Source: Isoetes taiwanensis
Lineage: Eukaryota > Streptophyta > Lycopodiopsida > Isoetales > Isoetaceae
Length of the DNA stretch: 64,000 bases
Reading direction: 5' to 3'
NCBI GenBank assembly: GCA_021234155.1
Contig: JAJEKV010000003.1
Coordinates: 24,524,874 to 24,588,873 of the forward strand
This document shows positions 10,404 to 20,976 of this stretch, piece after piece. The notes beneath the pieces are model-generated. The model was not told where the DNA came from. It saw nothing but the letters and a program-made list of their open reading frames with translations, and did not search any database. A program made the translations under genes and the position numbers. The stretch's first letter is position 1, and every line of letters begins with the position of its first letter.

Positions 10404-10563
10404 AAACCAAGTAGAGGCGACCGTAACTAGGAGACAAGCTCAAGGAGAACGCCGATAACCAAAGACAAGGAAAAATGGGCTATAAAAAGGGGAAAGAAGC
10501 TGAGGTGGCGTCCCCATCCAAGGAATGGCGGTTCTATTGCTAGCGCAATAGAACCGAAGCATT
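10404..10563 (-). repeat. A1: 5' split direct repeat of the YR element
   Basis: A 160-bp segment nearly identical to 4,372-4,531, at a constant offset of 6,032. It forms the upstream end of the element. On the plus strand it contains AGGCGACC near its inner edge, a CTATAAAA motif in the middle, and a 12-bp-stem hairpin (10,529-10,556) 7 bp from the outer end. Confidence 0.9.
10529..10556. other. Hairpin in A1
   Basis: An identical copy of the 12-bp-stem hairpin of A2, 7 bp from the outer 5' end of the element. Confidence 0.75.
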
Positions 10564-10690
10564 GTAGGGCTACTAAAGGGTTAAGGTGGGCTATTAAAGG
10601 GTAAAAAGTGGGGCATTAAAGGGCAAAAAGTGGGCCATTAAAGGGCAAAAAGTGGGCCATTGAAGGGGTGTAGGTGGAAGAGGGGCACCC
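10564..10690. repeat. 22-bp minisatellite flanking the YR element
   Basis: About five imperfect copies of a 22-bp unit of the type aaagtgggccattaaagggc. One partial unit (aaggtgggctatt) occurs on the other side of the element, ending at 3,827, so the element inserted at the edge of this array. Confidence 0.75.
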
Positions 10691-11539
10691 TCCCCTATGT
10701 ACGCAATTAGTTTTGGTGCAACATGGTGAGACATGCGCACTAGAATGATGCTCTTTAGGGGGGGTGCCCATATTCCGTGCACTTAAGGTTTGAATAAAAA
10801 AGAGGCTTAGTTTTTTCTGATCAAAACAGGAAAAAAAGCACGGTTCTGGAGAGCTCGAGGCCGGATCTGTTATGAGAAACAAAAATCTGAGAAATCGGGT
10901 CTCCACATCTCGAGTTGTGAGCCTTTAAAGTAGGCCTATCATCTGACCATCACCGATCACCTCCTGCCCATCTAGCGTGCACCAGAATTTTCAGTTCATT
11001 TTTTATGAAGAGGCACGATTCCAGGGCTTCTGGGTGCACGGTTCCAGGGCTTTTGTGAGCGGAAGGTGGTACCAAAACTATGGCGGAGCAAAAAAATGCA
11101 TTTCCTAAGATGTTTAAACTAAATGGGCACGAATTGCACAAATGCAAATTGTGTGTGAAGTTGATGGTAGTTCAAATATCCGAGGAGGGTTGGAAGACAC
11201 AAAAATTTAATTGGAAACTGTCACATTTCATCAGAATTAGATTGACTTAATGCTGATTACTATAATGAGTAGAGATACGAGCATCTACTTTATACTTGAT
11301 TTTTTTTTGTGAACCAATGTAATGAGTAATAATAGATAAGCATTTCTATTTTATGCTTGATTTTCTTAAATTGTGAACCAATCCCGTCTTGAGTTTCTGC
11401 TCGTTTCCCTCAAAATGGCTATGGTTTTTACTCTGATGTATCTGTTGTCTATCTATCTATCCTTATTGTTGTTTTCATGTACAATTCATAGCTACTTTGA
11501 CAACACCAAATATGCAGTAGAGGCATAAGCCTGAGTTAG
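10691..11539. other. Non-coding, nothing recognised
   Basis: No gene or terminus was recognised. Short homopolymers and a duplicated 'taatgagtagagatacgagcat'-like word appear around 11,260 and 11,320. Confidence 0.45.
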
Positions 11540-12310
11540 TTAGTTGAAAATTCTACAAATGAAACTTTTTTTGTAAACAAAATATAGATAAGATATTGGT
11601 TTGCTAACACAAGACATCTTTAAAGTCACAAAGCCATCATTTATTTTGATGGAAAAACTGTTCACTATTTTGGTAAAAATTGAACCATTTACTCCATAAA
11701 ACAACAATGGTTTCATTAGGCAACCATGGTACATTCCAAATTCTTTAAAGCTAAAGCTATTATTGGTTTACAAATGAGATGTCTTAATTTCTTTACTAAA
11801 CTAAGATCAATTCTTTATTCAAAATATGATTGGATTGTCTCGTGCACAAAGTACTTTGAAGATACGAAGCCACCACTAGATCGTAATAGTATAAGACATT
11901 GGTTTGTGTCTAACACAATATATGTTTAAAGACACAAAGCCCCATCTGTTTTGATGGAAAACTTGTTCACTATTTTGGTAATAAACTTGAACCATTTATG
12001 TTATAGAACAATAATGGTTTCAGTGGACAACCATTATGAATTGCAAATTCTTTAAAGCTAATGCTATTAGTTGTTTACAAGTGAAATGTCTTAGTTTCTT
12101 TACTAAACCAATATGAAAATTTTAATCCAAAATATAGTTGGTTTGTTTTCAACGTAAAGTATTACGAAGATACAAAGCCATTTTAATGGATAAATTGTTA
12201 ATTCTTATAATGAGAAACCTGAAGCCTTTATTGTACAAAACAATGATGGTTCACGTGACAAGATATGGATGACTTGATTGAGATACCATTATGACTTGCA
12301 CAATTCTTTA
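11540..12310. repeat. Decayed tandem repeat, unit about 240-310 bp
   Basis: Three diverged copies are recognisable by recurring blocks: cacaaagcc (11,627; 11,934; 12,172), gttcactattttggta, aacaatggttt and ttctttaaagcta. The spacing between copies is about 307 and 238 bp. A short (aatag)n run follows at about 12,308-12,330. Confidence 0.6.
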
Positions 12311-12573
12311 AGAATAGAATAGAATAGAATATGATTTTATCGTCCACGGAGACCAACTGGCCTATGGGACCCAAGTACAAAGAGAGAGCAGCAGGCGTAT
12401 TACTACCAGGATTAAAAAACCCCCACCCCGAAGGGTTTTCGAGGGAAAAACCTTAGTAGCAATAAGGATGCTGACATACTGCACAATTATATACATAATC
12501 ACAAGTACAGCTGAGGTTAATGTCGGACAGGGGGGCATAACTGAGTCCGCGTACTCCTGGAGGTACGATCCCA

Positions 12574-12669
12574 ATTTAGGCATACTTGCTACCAATTGGG
12601 TGGGATTAGCATGTGAGGGATTTGTGCATAACTACAAAGTATAATCCTAGGGAATGCTACATCTTTTAT
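12574..12669 (+). repeat. 96-bp dispersed repeat, copy 1
   Basis: It matches 29,488-29,583 over 96 bp with a single mismatch, in the same orientation, 16.9 kb away. Its identity is unknown. Confidence 0.85.
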
Positions 12670-13054
12670 AAAAGTAATAGATAGATAGAGAAAAGCCTTA
12701 GTATGCACTATGACTTGCATTCTCTTGATTCTTGCAAGTGGAATATAAAAAATGCAACGACAGCAATAAGATTTCTAAATTCTACTATTTCAGCTTAATT
12801 TTGGGACGACGCGCATTTTAGAAAAGGAACATTGAAATTAGATTTTACATGCTAAATTGTTAAGATGGGTTGATATACTATCCAATTGGATAATTCTGAG
12901 GTCGTTCCATTTTTCTGTTCATTTCCAAAGTCGGCACCTTTGTCCATCTACAATGCCATGTATTAGGTTTGAGTCAGCAATATAATGCCAAGTCCAAATG
13001 AACCCAAAATCGAATGGGGGGCAGAAGGTGCCTACCAGGAACAGTAACCACATC
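12670..13054. other. Region downstream of the PTAR1-like gene
   Basis: The 3' flank of the minus-strand gene. It may hold the true 3' exon or UTR: the conserved gene tail seems to continue in another frame to a possible splice donor near 13,036. Confidence 0.45.
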
Positions 13055-16008
13055 TTATAAGCAGCTGCACTCAACTTGTCTTTCTGAATATTCAAAAATG
13101 CCATTCTTGCATGCAGTAATACAAGAACGAAGAAAAAGGAACTCAGTTTTAATATAATCCACTAGCTCCTCATCCTTTGGACTAAGGTATTGAAATAAAA
13201 TATTTATCAAAAATCTACGGTGCATCCACAGCGCCTGCACAGAAATTAGCATAATCTATGTCAAGAAATATCCCAGTAGAAGATAAGGTAACAGGATAAA
13301 TAATCACCTCATGTCCAATGAAGTTCGTTATTAGCTCTCTGTTCCAAGAGATCTCCTCCTATAGTAGACAAAAGCATGTAAGACGTGCGAAGCTAAAGAT
13401 AACCTATGGCAGCAATATACAGCATGAAGCCCAGAACCAATGACTAAAACCTTTTGTGGCAAGCATTGAAGACAATTTGTTTGCAATGTTATTTTCTTTC
13501 TCCACATAATTATAGGCATTATCTTCATTCTAGTGATGAAATATTTTATTCGCAACTTTTGTAACATGCACTGCATTGCCATGATTAAGTGCAGATAAAA
13601 AGAGAATGCATGCAGAATTGGGATATGCATGCCAGGAGCCACATCACAAACTCATGGTAATATTGGTATGAAATTCATGTTACTGGCCTTCATTGAGCAC
13701 ACAAGCAAACCAAGGTTCCGGGCAAATATTAGGTACCTTCCATATCGCTGCCATTGCATGCCCTTGCTGAAGAAAGCCCTTCGCTGCTATATCACTGGCA
13801 CTTCTAACAGTATTATCGAATAAGTGTTGGAACAAGCACTGTAATGCCCAAAAAAACAAATTAAACCTATAATACGCTCCAGCACTTGTGAATACTTTAA
13901 TGTGCAAAAAATATTTGTAAAACTTATAAAGCTTACTCTTCGATAGTGAAAACAACAAGTATTGGCTACATGAGACACAGCCCAACTCTTTGTGTTCTGA
14001 AGTTCCAGGGATGCCTATGACAACAAAGATTACACGTATATAGGAGATGGCTGACGCACATAGAGCCATAAGTATTGTCTTACAAAGCATGATTTTTCTA
14101 GTAAAAAACTGAAAGACACACCTGGACAGATGACATCTTTGATATTAGCCAACAGCGATGCCGCCAAGCCCTATAATTCATCGGAGACCTCTGCGACACC
14201 CCAATCAAGAACGTGCCTGTAAGCACAAAGCATGCATACATAAGGGAGGAAATGGCTGTGCCACTATGAAGGAATTTAAATACACAAGAAAGAAAATAAT
14301 CCTGATAATTGCTATAGGCCGATAATCAGCTAAGGCAAAAGTTCATTGGAGAACATGAAGTTTGTTCTGTACGAGATGATGATAGTAAATATGAGTCTGA
14401 ATCCATTGTACCATGCCAAAATTTATAAATACTTATCTGCATATGATGAATGAGATGTATTCTGTATGGCATACGAAAAGGAAATTTCGTATTATTTATG
14501 TTACTAATCTTTCAGAATATAATAAAAATCCTATAGATTGTTAAATCATATTATGCAAGCGCATGCCTGCAAACACACTTTTCCTTGTATTCTCTGTGCA
14601 TGCAAATTATTAACCTAAACAGCAAATGTTCCCACCCCCTTCTAGATAACATATGGTGGAAATATTACTACCATCACCGACAGCCTTTAAAATTGATCAT
14701 ATGCATTTCGCGTGCAAACTCTTGTGGAAAGCAATAGGAAACCCGATATTTTTTACATCAACACCTTGCTGTAAAGTATATAATTGGCCAAGGTTACATG
14801 GCAATTAAATGAATTTACGTCTATACTTTTGTGCCAGTTCAATTGATGTAGACTACAGAAGGAAACAAAATTACCTCAGCAATTAACTCCACCAACCGGG
14901 ACTCTGATTCCATAAGTAAATTTAGGCTCGCCGGATCCAACTCAAGCATAACCATCTGGCCAATTACCCATCGTCTGGCCATAAAACAAATGAAAGCCTA
15001 AAATTATAACATAGTCAGCAATGTAGGTGATTTGTGAAAAATCACAAGGGGCAAAGGTTCTATTCACTTTTTGACAAACCTGTGTGTCCATGTTTCGTCA
15101 CTTTTTGGAGCATAAGTTAAAACTAAACGGGCAAGCCTCAATTCTGCATCATATTGTTCCTTGGATGCACCGTTTAGAAGAACACGCTTCCTGTACAATA
15201 GGTTTGAAAAGCATACTTGACTGTTAATTAATCTTCCATAAAATGACATGAAAACTTGCCCTATGGAACTTGGAGCAGCAAGCTGAATTTTGACGAATTT
15301 GATCGATCCAAAATGACCCATTTGTGTGATGTTAGGTATACCTGATATTCCATGCTGTCGGGTAGTTACAGTTTACGATAAGCAATATCCTGCTGTACTT
15401 CATAAGATCGTGCCCTATGCTTTGCATCTCTAAACAACGTTGCTGTTTCCTTTCAAAGCCTTTTGAAGTTGAGCAAGTCGAATACTGAGCTTGCAAACCA
15501 GAAAATATGCTCTTTGCCATTTGATACAGAGGTGATAACGCCAGCACTGCTATAGCTAATTTATGATCATAACACCAGAAGGCTGATGTATCATATGTAA
15601 CTGTTATATCTACCTTCCCGTTCTGATATTGTGAAAACAATTTTTTCTGAAAAACACTTGGCTCTGCTCTGATCTGACTGTGCTCATTTTCCAGAGGAAG
15701 GACACATTCATCCTTCTCTTTAGCTTCCCCTTCGGAAAAAGAAACAACAAAATGGGAAGAACTTTTCCGCAGGGAATGAAGGCTTGCGAGCTGTTCTGGG
15801 ATTACAAAGCCTAATTCGTCAGAAAAATCACCAATTCAGCATCGAATTAAGCTCCTTGCTGCAATTCGGTTCTACTAGGCTATTTCCTAACAATGAACGG
15901 TAAATCTGGTAATTGAAAAACTAAATAACTGCGTGAGTTATCTTACATATCAGGATCAGAGTTCAAGATGAAGTCGAGGTCACGGACCAGAGCCTCGCCG
16001 TCAGGCAT
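13055..16008 (-). CDS. Protein prenyltransferase alpha subunit repeat protein (PTAR1-like), 9 exons
   Basis: Exons read on the minus strand: 15,947-16,008; 15,342 to about 15,820; 15,080-15,190; 14,875-14,974; 14,122-14,190; 13,937-14,014; 13,737-13,838; 13,308-13,358; 13,055-13,234. Phases agree from exon 2 to 9 and every intron there has GT-AG ends. The start ATG (16,006-16,008) gives MPDGEALVRDLDFILNSDPD. PPTA-type helical repeats are plain: ETWTHRRWVIGQM (exons 3-4), MNYRAWRHRCWLI (exon 5), IWKEEISWNREL (exons 7-8) and ALWMHRRFL (exon 9). PPTA repeats form the helical alpha subunits of protein prenyltransferases; PTAR1 proteins are an extra eukaryotic family of this fold. Two oddities: no AG acceptor lies at the expected start of exon 2, and the C-terminal block KMWLL lies in another frame after the stop. 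It may be intact with sequence errors, or a recent pseudogene. Confidence 0.85.
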
Positions 16009-16392
16009 TTTACCGGAAGAGTTACGTTAGATACACAGGGTCTGGCGCAAGATAAGGATTAAGGGTCGAGACTTTGAATCAAGGTGAAGCATATGCTTCA
16101 CATGGAGAGCATTTATTTTGGCATTACTAGGCCTCCTGTAAAGTTATTCTATAATCGCTAATCCTCTATAATCGCTAATCCTTGGCCATTGATGAGAGGA
16201 ATATGCCATGTCATATTCCCTCTCCAACAACCACACCCGTTCAATGGAAATCAAGATGGGGTCAAATCCCAATTTCCACCTCAGCATATGGTTGTCAAAA
16301 CCATATTACAAGTCAAAATACACTATACAATACACATGAAAATATGCACTATACATAGTTCATTTTCACGTTCAAGAGCATTTTCATGGTGT
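16009..16392. other. Upstream region of the PTAR1-like gene
   Basis: About 380 bp between the PTAR1-like start codon and the LRR fragment, so any promoter should lie here. A 17-bp word around 'tataatcgctaatcc' is duplicated in tandem at about 16,150-16,182. No clear TATA box was chosen. Confidence 0.4.
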
Positions 16393-16650
16393 AAATGAAT
16401 TCCGGTGACATAAAAAATCTCATTATCTTTGGTACAGATAACATCGGGCCAGTTGCTCACACAGGGGTCTGTGTTTCCAACATCCATATTCTTCCAAGCA
16501 TCCCTCTGAATGGAACGCAGGACCACAAGGTCACCGGAATAAGTTATCCCGGTTGTGGTCACCGGAATAAGTTATCCCGGCACTACTGACAGATGAAAGA
16601 AGTATTGTAAGATACAAAAAGAACACTACACAGGTCGTGGAGTTCGCCAT
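16393..16650 (-). pseudogene. LRR receptor-like kinase N-terminal exon, broken by a 28-bp duplication
   Basis: From an ATG at 16,650 the frame encodes a signal peptide (MANSTTCVVFFLYLTILLSS) followed by GITYSGD. It then runs out of frame because a 28-bp segment is duplicated in tandem (copies of the shared core at 16,529-16,552 and 16,557-16,580). After the duplication the other frame continues with LVVLRSIQRDAW and DPCVSNWPDVIC, the cysteine-bounded LRR N-terminal domain of plant receptor-like kinases. No LRRs, transmembrane segment or kinase domain follow before the PTAR1-like gene starts 380 bp on, so this is a stranded fragment. The family call rests on the signal peptide plus the W-x(n)-DPC-W-x-x-V-x-C pattern. 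Confidence 0.65.
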
Positions 16651-17543
16651 ACTTTCAATGCTGCATCCGATTCCTGTGTAATACTTTACAACCTCTTCTG
16701 CATGCCCCTTTCTAAACATACCGCCCACAAATTGCACTGCCGAATCATTTGACATCAAATAAAAATAGCACAATATTATGACATAAACCATCTCGAAAAA
16801 CCTGAGAAAAACCTGAGACAATGCGCAAAAGAAAGGATCAAGATAACGCATCTACCACAACAAACATAAACAGGCTTTGCATGCATAAACTCTAAACCCC
16901 TGCCAAATCTGAAAGCATACACTCAGAAGCATCGTGCTTGCTTGCTTTGCTCTACAGTTCAAGCGAGACAGAACAGCAAGACAGAACAGCAGAAGAGGGC
17001 AGAACAAAAGAAGAAAATTGCATGCAAGAATGGGGATTTGAACCCCACCGATTAAATCGGTACCCGATTTGAAGACTGGAGCTTCGATTTCAGGAGGCAT
17101 ACCACAAAACCTTAGGATTCTGTCAAATCCATATAGAGCTGCCCACAACAGGGCTCCGGAATCCGGCCCACTGAACTGTTCACACAATCCAACCTCGCAA
17201 AAGGGTGCTAGAACAATCGATTTCTTGCATACAATCGATTTCTGCTGAACAATCGATTTCTTGCATACAAAGCCAGAAGCGCCTGCGCCATCCTGCTCTA
17301 CCCTACAAATCGGAAGAACCCTGCTTGGCACCACAAATCCGGCATGCCCATGAGCATCACTGCCACGCGCCTATTCTTTCCAAAAAAGAAATAAAAAAAC
17401 AGAGGGAAAAAACATAACCCAATCCACCACTACAATCCCAAAACCGGTTTACTGACGTCAGATTTATAACAAATTAGGCTACGAATACATGCAAAAACCT
17501 TAGAAAATCTTAGGTAACACCACACCTAAACAACATTTTGGAA
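16651..17543. other. Non-coding, possible upstream region of the LRR fragment
   Basis: A 160-residue minus-strand frame (16,852-17,334) has no recognised domain and is not called. Within it the word caatcgatttcttgcataca recurs near 17,215-17,275. Confidence 0.4.
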
Positions 17544-17549
17544 ACTTAA

Positions 17550-17581
17550 AGCCTAGTTGCACTCAACCAAACAACCATGCT
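17550..17581 (-). repeat. B2 of the non-coding YR-like unit
   Basis: A perfect 32-bp copy of B1 at the presumed 3' end. ACTT at 17,544-17,547 just outside matches the ACTT at the other junctions. Confidence 0.85.
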
Positions 17582-18204
17582 AATGAATGAGCCATATGGC
17601 CCTCCCCCTTTATTTCCAAATGGATGTTACAACACTTTCTCATGTCACTTCAATAAATGATCACTACCATAACCCTAACACTTTCAATAAACCCGCATGC
17701 ACACCGGCCTTTTTGGGTATACAAAAACAACAAATTGCCATCTATAAACTCGAATAAGTTTGAATGAAGATTTATATGCCCTCATTGCCAATGTCTAGCC
17801 ACGACCCCAACAAGCTAAGATCCTCGCAAAGCCCTTACTGCTAAACCATAACGAATCTCAATGAACTGCACTAGTCCAAATTCATCCTCAAGGAAACCTG
17901 CAAAAAGAAGAAACAGCATATACATGGACCCATTCCTGGCACCAAGGCCAGTATATTCTAGGCACGAGGGCCACCACCCCAAGTCACATCACCATTACTT
18001 GTCACGAAGGCCACCATAGCCCTGGCACAAGGACCACTGCGCCAAATCACAAACACCATCATGTGACACGAGGGCCACCATTCTCCACCCAAAGACCCTC
18101 CATACGAACCTTCCAAATCTATACATGAACCATCATGAGAATTGAGCAAAAGAAAACTCCAACAGAGCAGGGATAAACAGCTTAAATGGAGGGGGAGGGG
18201 GGGC

Positions 18205-18354
18205 AGGATAGGCGACCACAAAGGGAGGGGCTCAAAGACGGCTGATGAAAATGAAGGAGATGCGAAATGCTATAAATACTCAAAGGGAACTCTCTCAACT
18301 AGCCTCAAGACGCGGATTTATCTGCTAATCTTGAAACGCAGATAAATCATACTT
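18205..18354 (-). repeat. A2 of the non-coding YR-like unit
   Basis: The internal 150-bp copy. Its hairpin has an 11-bp stem, GATTTATCTGC / GCAGATAAATC, with a 12-nt loop, ending 6 bp before the junction with B1. Confidence 0.88.
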
Positions 18355-18358
18355 CTAG

Positions 18359-18390
18359 AGCCTAGTTGCACTCAACCAAACAACCATGCT
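18359..18390 (-). repeat. B1 of the non-coding YR-like unit
   Basis: A 32-bp word starting AGCCTAGTTGCACTC, identical to 17,550-17,581. It lies 4 bp from A2. Confidence 0.85.
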
Positions 18391-18598
18391 GGAGCAGAGC
18401 AGATCCAAATGACTAGGATAGAGAGAAGATGAGGCCATGGAAACAAGAGAATGAAGCTAAACACCTCCATAATATACCCAATACCTACTGAACTTCCAAT
18501 GAATATAGGGTCAGGACATACAACAAAGTGATATGACAGCTAAAACGCTACAAAGAAAAATGCAAGCAAGCGACTACTATAAGGCCGAAAGCGGCTCG

Positions 18599-19560
18599 AA
18601 AGACAACTAGTCTGAGCAGTCTTGTATACCACCGCACACTGGCACAAGGATCAACCGAGGTGGACTGCCCTTCAAACCGCCACCGGAGCACGTAGACAAC
18701 ACTCGACATTGACAAGTACAAAGGTCCAACACAAGCACGCAAATAACTGTAAGAGGCCCTCCAAAGGAGCACTACAACTGCAATTCTCGTAACAAAGCCC
18801 GACGGGCCACCAACTAAAGATGCCTCTCACATCAAGCATGTAACAAACAACTCTAGAGCAAAAATAGAAAGCGTGAGTGGAAAGGACTAACAAGAAATGG
18901 ACTACCAAACTCTAAAAAACAAAAATATAAGAGTTAATGACTCAAATGGGGTATGACATGACCTATACACAACATTACAAAGGGATGAAGGCATGGACTA
19001 TGCTAAAGGTGGACATAAGGCTCATAAGACAACTAGTGTGAACAATCTTGCATGAACCACCACAATATAGGCACAAGAGTCGACCAAGGCAAACTGGCCT
19101 CCAAAACCGCACGAGGGAACATTGATGCAACTCGTAATTAACAAGCACAAAGCTACAAGATCCATACTATGCTAGCAACACAAGCTTAAAGGATCATACT
19201 ACCATTAGCAGACATTGCAAAAAACTAGGCTATAGTGTCAACTGTGACGCATAGACGAAGCTCCAACTATCATACAACACCATCTAAAAATGCACGACAA
19301 GATGCAACTTATTCCCCCAAAGCCCAACAAACTAACCCAAATGAAGGTGCCTCTTGTATGCAACTATCAACTCCAAAGAAACAGACGAGCAAGCTGGAAA
19401 GGTCAATAAGCAGTGAACTAACAAAAAACAAAACATTGCAAACCAATGAGAGAAACACACAAGAACGAGCTGTTAAACCTAAAAAGGGCATACACACCAA
19501 AATACCAAGGCTTCAAGGTCACTATGGCGCAACCAGACTAAACTACGTGGACCAACTAAT
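18599..19560. repeat. Two diverged internal repeats in the non-coding unit
   Basis: 18,599-18,900 and about 19,025-19,420 share a series of words in the same order (agacaactagt, caccac, ggcacaag, caagcacaaag, gatgcctct, agcaag). This indicates an old duplication with a period of roughly 430-480 bp. Confidence 0.5.
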
Positions 19561-20244
19561 ATAGAGACCATTCTATCAACTCCAAGTGGCAATCAACTAA
19601 GAGCAACCAAAATTTCTACACCACCCACCAACAGGTTAAAACCCTAACAACCAATAATACTAGAAAAAAGGAAAGAGAAACGGATCTAATGTGCAAGGAC
19701 AAAATAGGTGACAAAGCCCTAAAAAGCTCCAATATCACAAATTTAACAACCGAGAAGAAAAGGTAAAACTATGCCACAACTAACTAAACCTGCACAAACC
19801 TAGAAGGCATTTCAACCCCAAGAACCTTGAAATAAAGCCCCAAAGAGTCTTGTCAAAACAACCAAAAGGAAGATTCAACCAACAATTGACACCGTTTCAG
19901 AGCAGACACCATCAATTTAGGTTCCCGAGGCCATTACGACAGGTGATACAAGGTGTCAACAACTCGTAACATCCAATGAATCAAAAAAGATGAGCGTAAT
20001 GTTGAAAAGGGCAACAATGCCACCCCCCGTGGGCACCAACATAGCACAATAGACTAGAAAAACTACGTATGATTCCTACGAAGGTGAGCTATAGCTAACC
20101 ACAACAATTTTATTTTATTTTATTTTACGTAAGAGGATAGAACTCAACGATAACTGCCTTAACAATGCCAAAGAAACTATTCTGACGTAACTAAGGGACC
20201 CGCTGGTCCACAGAAAAAAAGGAAACCGACTAGGGAAAAATAAA

Positions 20245-20640
20245 GACAAAGCAAGGACAAAATTGAACCAAAGAGCCTAACAACTCAAAGTGTCTTGCTG
20301 CTTGAATATCCATATGCTAAGCGAAGATTGTACCATCAAGCCGAAGGGAATCACATGCTAAGTGAAAATTGCACCATTTAGGCTACCAGAAAAACACTCA
20401 CAAGATGCAGACAACATGCTCAGTAACATACCCATCAGGGGCAATAAAGATAAGGCAAGGACAAAATAGAACAAAGAGCCCAACAATTGCTTATTAAAAA
20501 TCCACAAGGGCTTAAATAACCATATGCTAAGTGAAGGTAGTACCATCAGGCTGAAGGGAACCACATGCTAAGTGAAAATTGTATCATCGTAGCCACTAAT
20601 AAACACTCACCAAGATGCAGACAACATGCTCCATAACAAC
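20245..20640. repeat. Imperfect tandem repeat, unit about 200 bp
   Basis: Two copies starting with gcaaggacaaaa at about 20,251 and 20,456, each containing 'atgctaagtgaa' words and 'aagatgcagacaacatgct'. The end of the pattern repeats again at 20,610-20,632. Confidence 0.65.
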
Positions 20641-20976
20641 ATACTCAATAAGAATGGGTACTTGCTGCTCAAGACCATATCTAGAAACAGACATGAGAGG
20701 ACCACTAATACCTATTGAATGCTCGTGAGATGTGACACTCCAAGCAAAACATGCCAAACTAAAGAACACTCGAGAGATGTAGACCACACAACTAACACAA
20801 AACAAATGTCTACTTACTTGCTGCTTAGAACTGTACCCAGAATGCACACCTCTAACTCCCACTCTTGCAAAACTCCCACTCTTGCAAAAGGCTAACTTAA
20901 TGACATCTGGACAATCAAAACTAAAAAGCAAAGAAATACTACTACCGGTTAAAGTTACTCCAAGATAAAAAAACAA

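Larger units (their letters stand above)
3825..10563 (-). mobile_element. YR (PAT/Ngaro-type) retrotransposon with split direct repeats
   Basis: This is a 6.7-kb element read on the minus strand: A1 repeat (10,404-10,563), gag (8,073-9,143), DIRS-type RT-RNase H (5,687-7,417), tyrosine recombinase (4,584-5,605), then B1 (4,529-4,566), A2 (4,372-4,531), a 509-bp spacer and B2 (3,825-3,862). Split direct repeats, a DIRS-type RT-RNase H and a YR gene instead of a DDE integrase define the PAT/Ngaro branch of the DIRS order. Such elements integrate as circles by recombination and leave no target duplication. None is seen; instead the trinucleotide ATT sits at both outer ends and at the A2/B1 junction. 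No adenine methylase is found between the genes, unlike DIRS1. The pol N-terminus and the recombinase carry stops or frameshifts, so this copy is probably inactive, although its repeats are nearly identical. Confidence 0.9.

Noticed and set aside
17030-17090. tRNA-like T-arm (GGTTCAAATCC) on the minus strand
   Set aside because: It matches a polymerase III B box by itself, but no A box, anticodon stem or acceptor stem is found.
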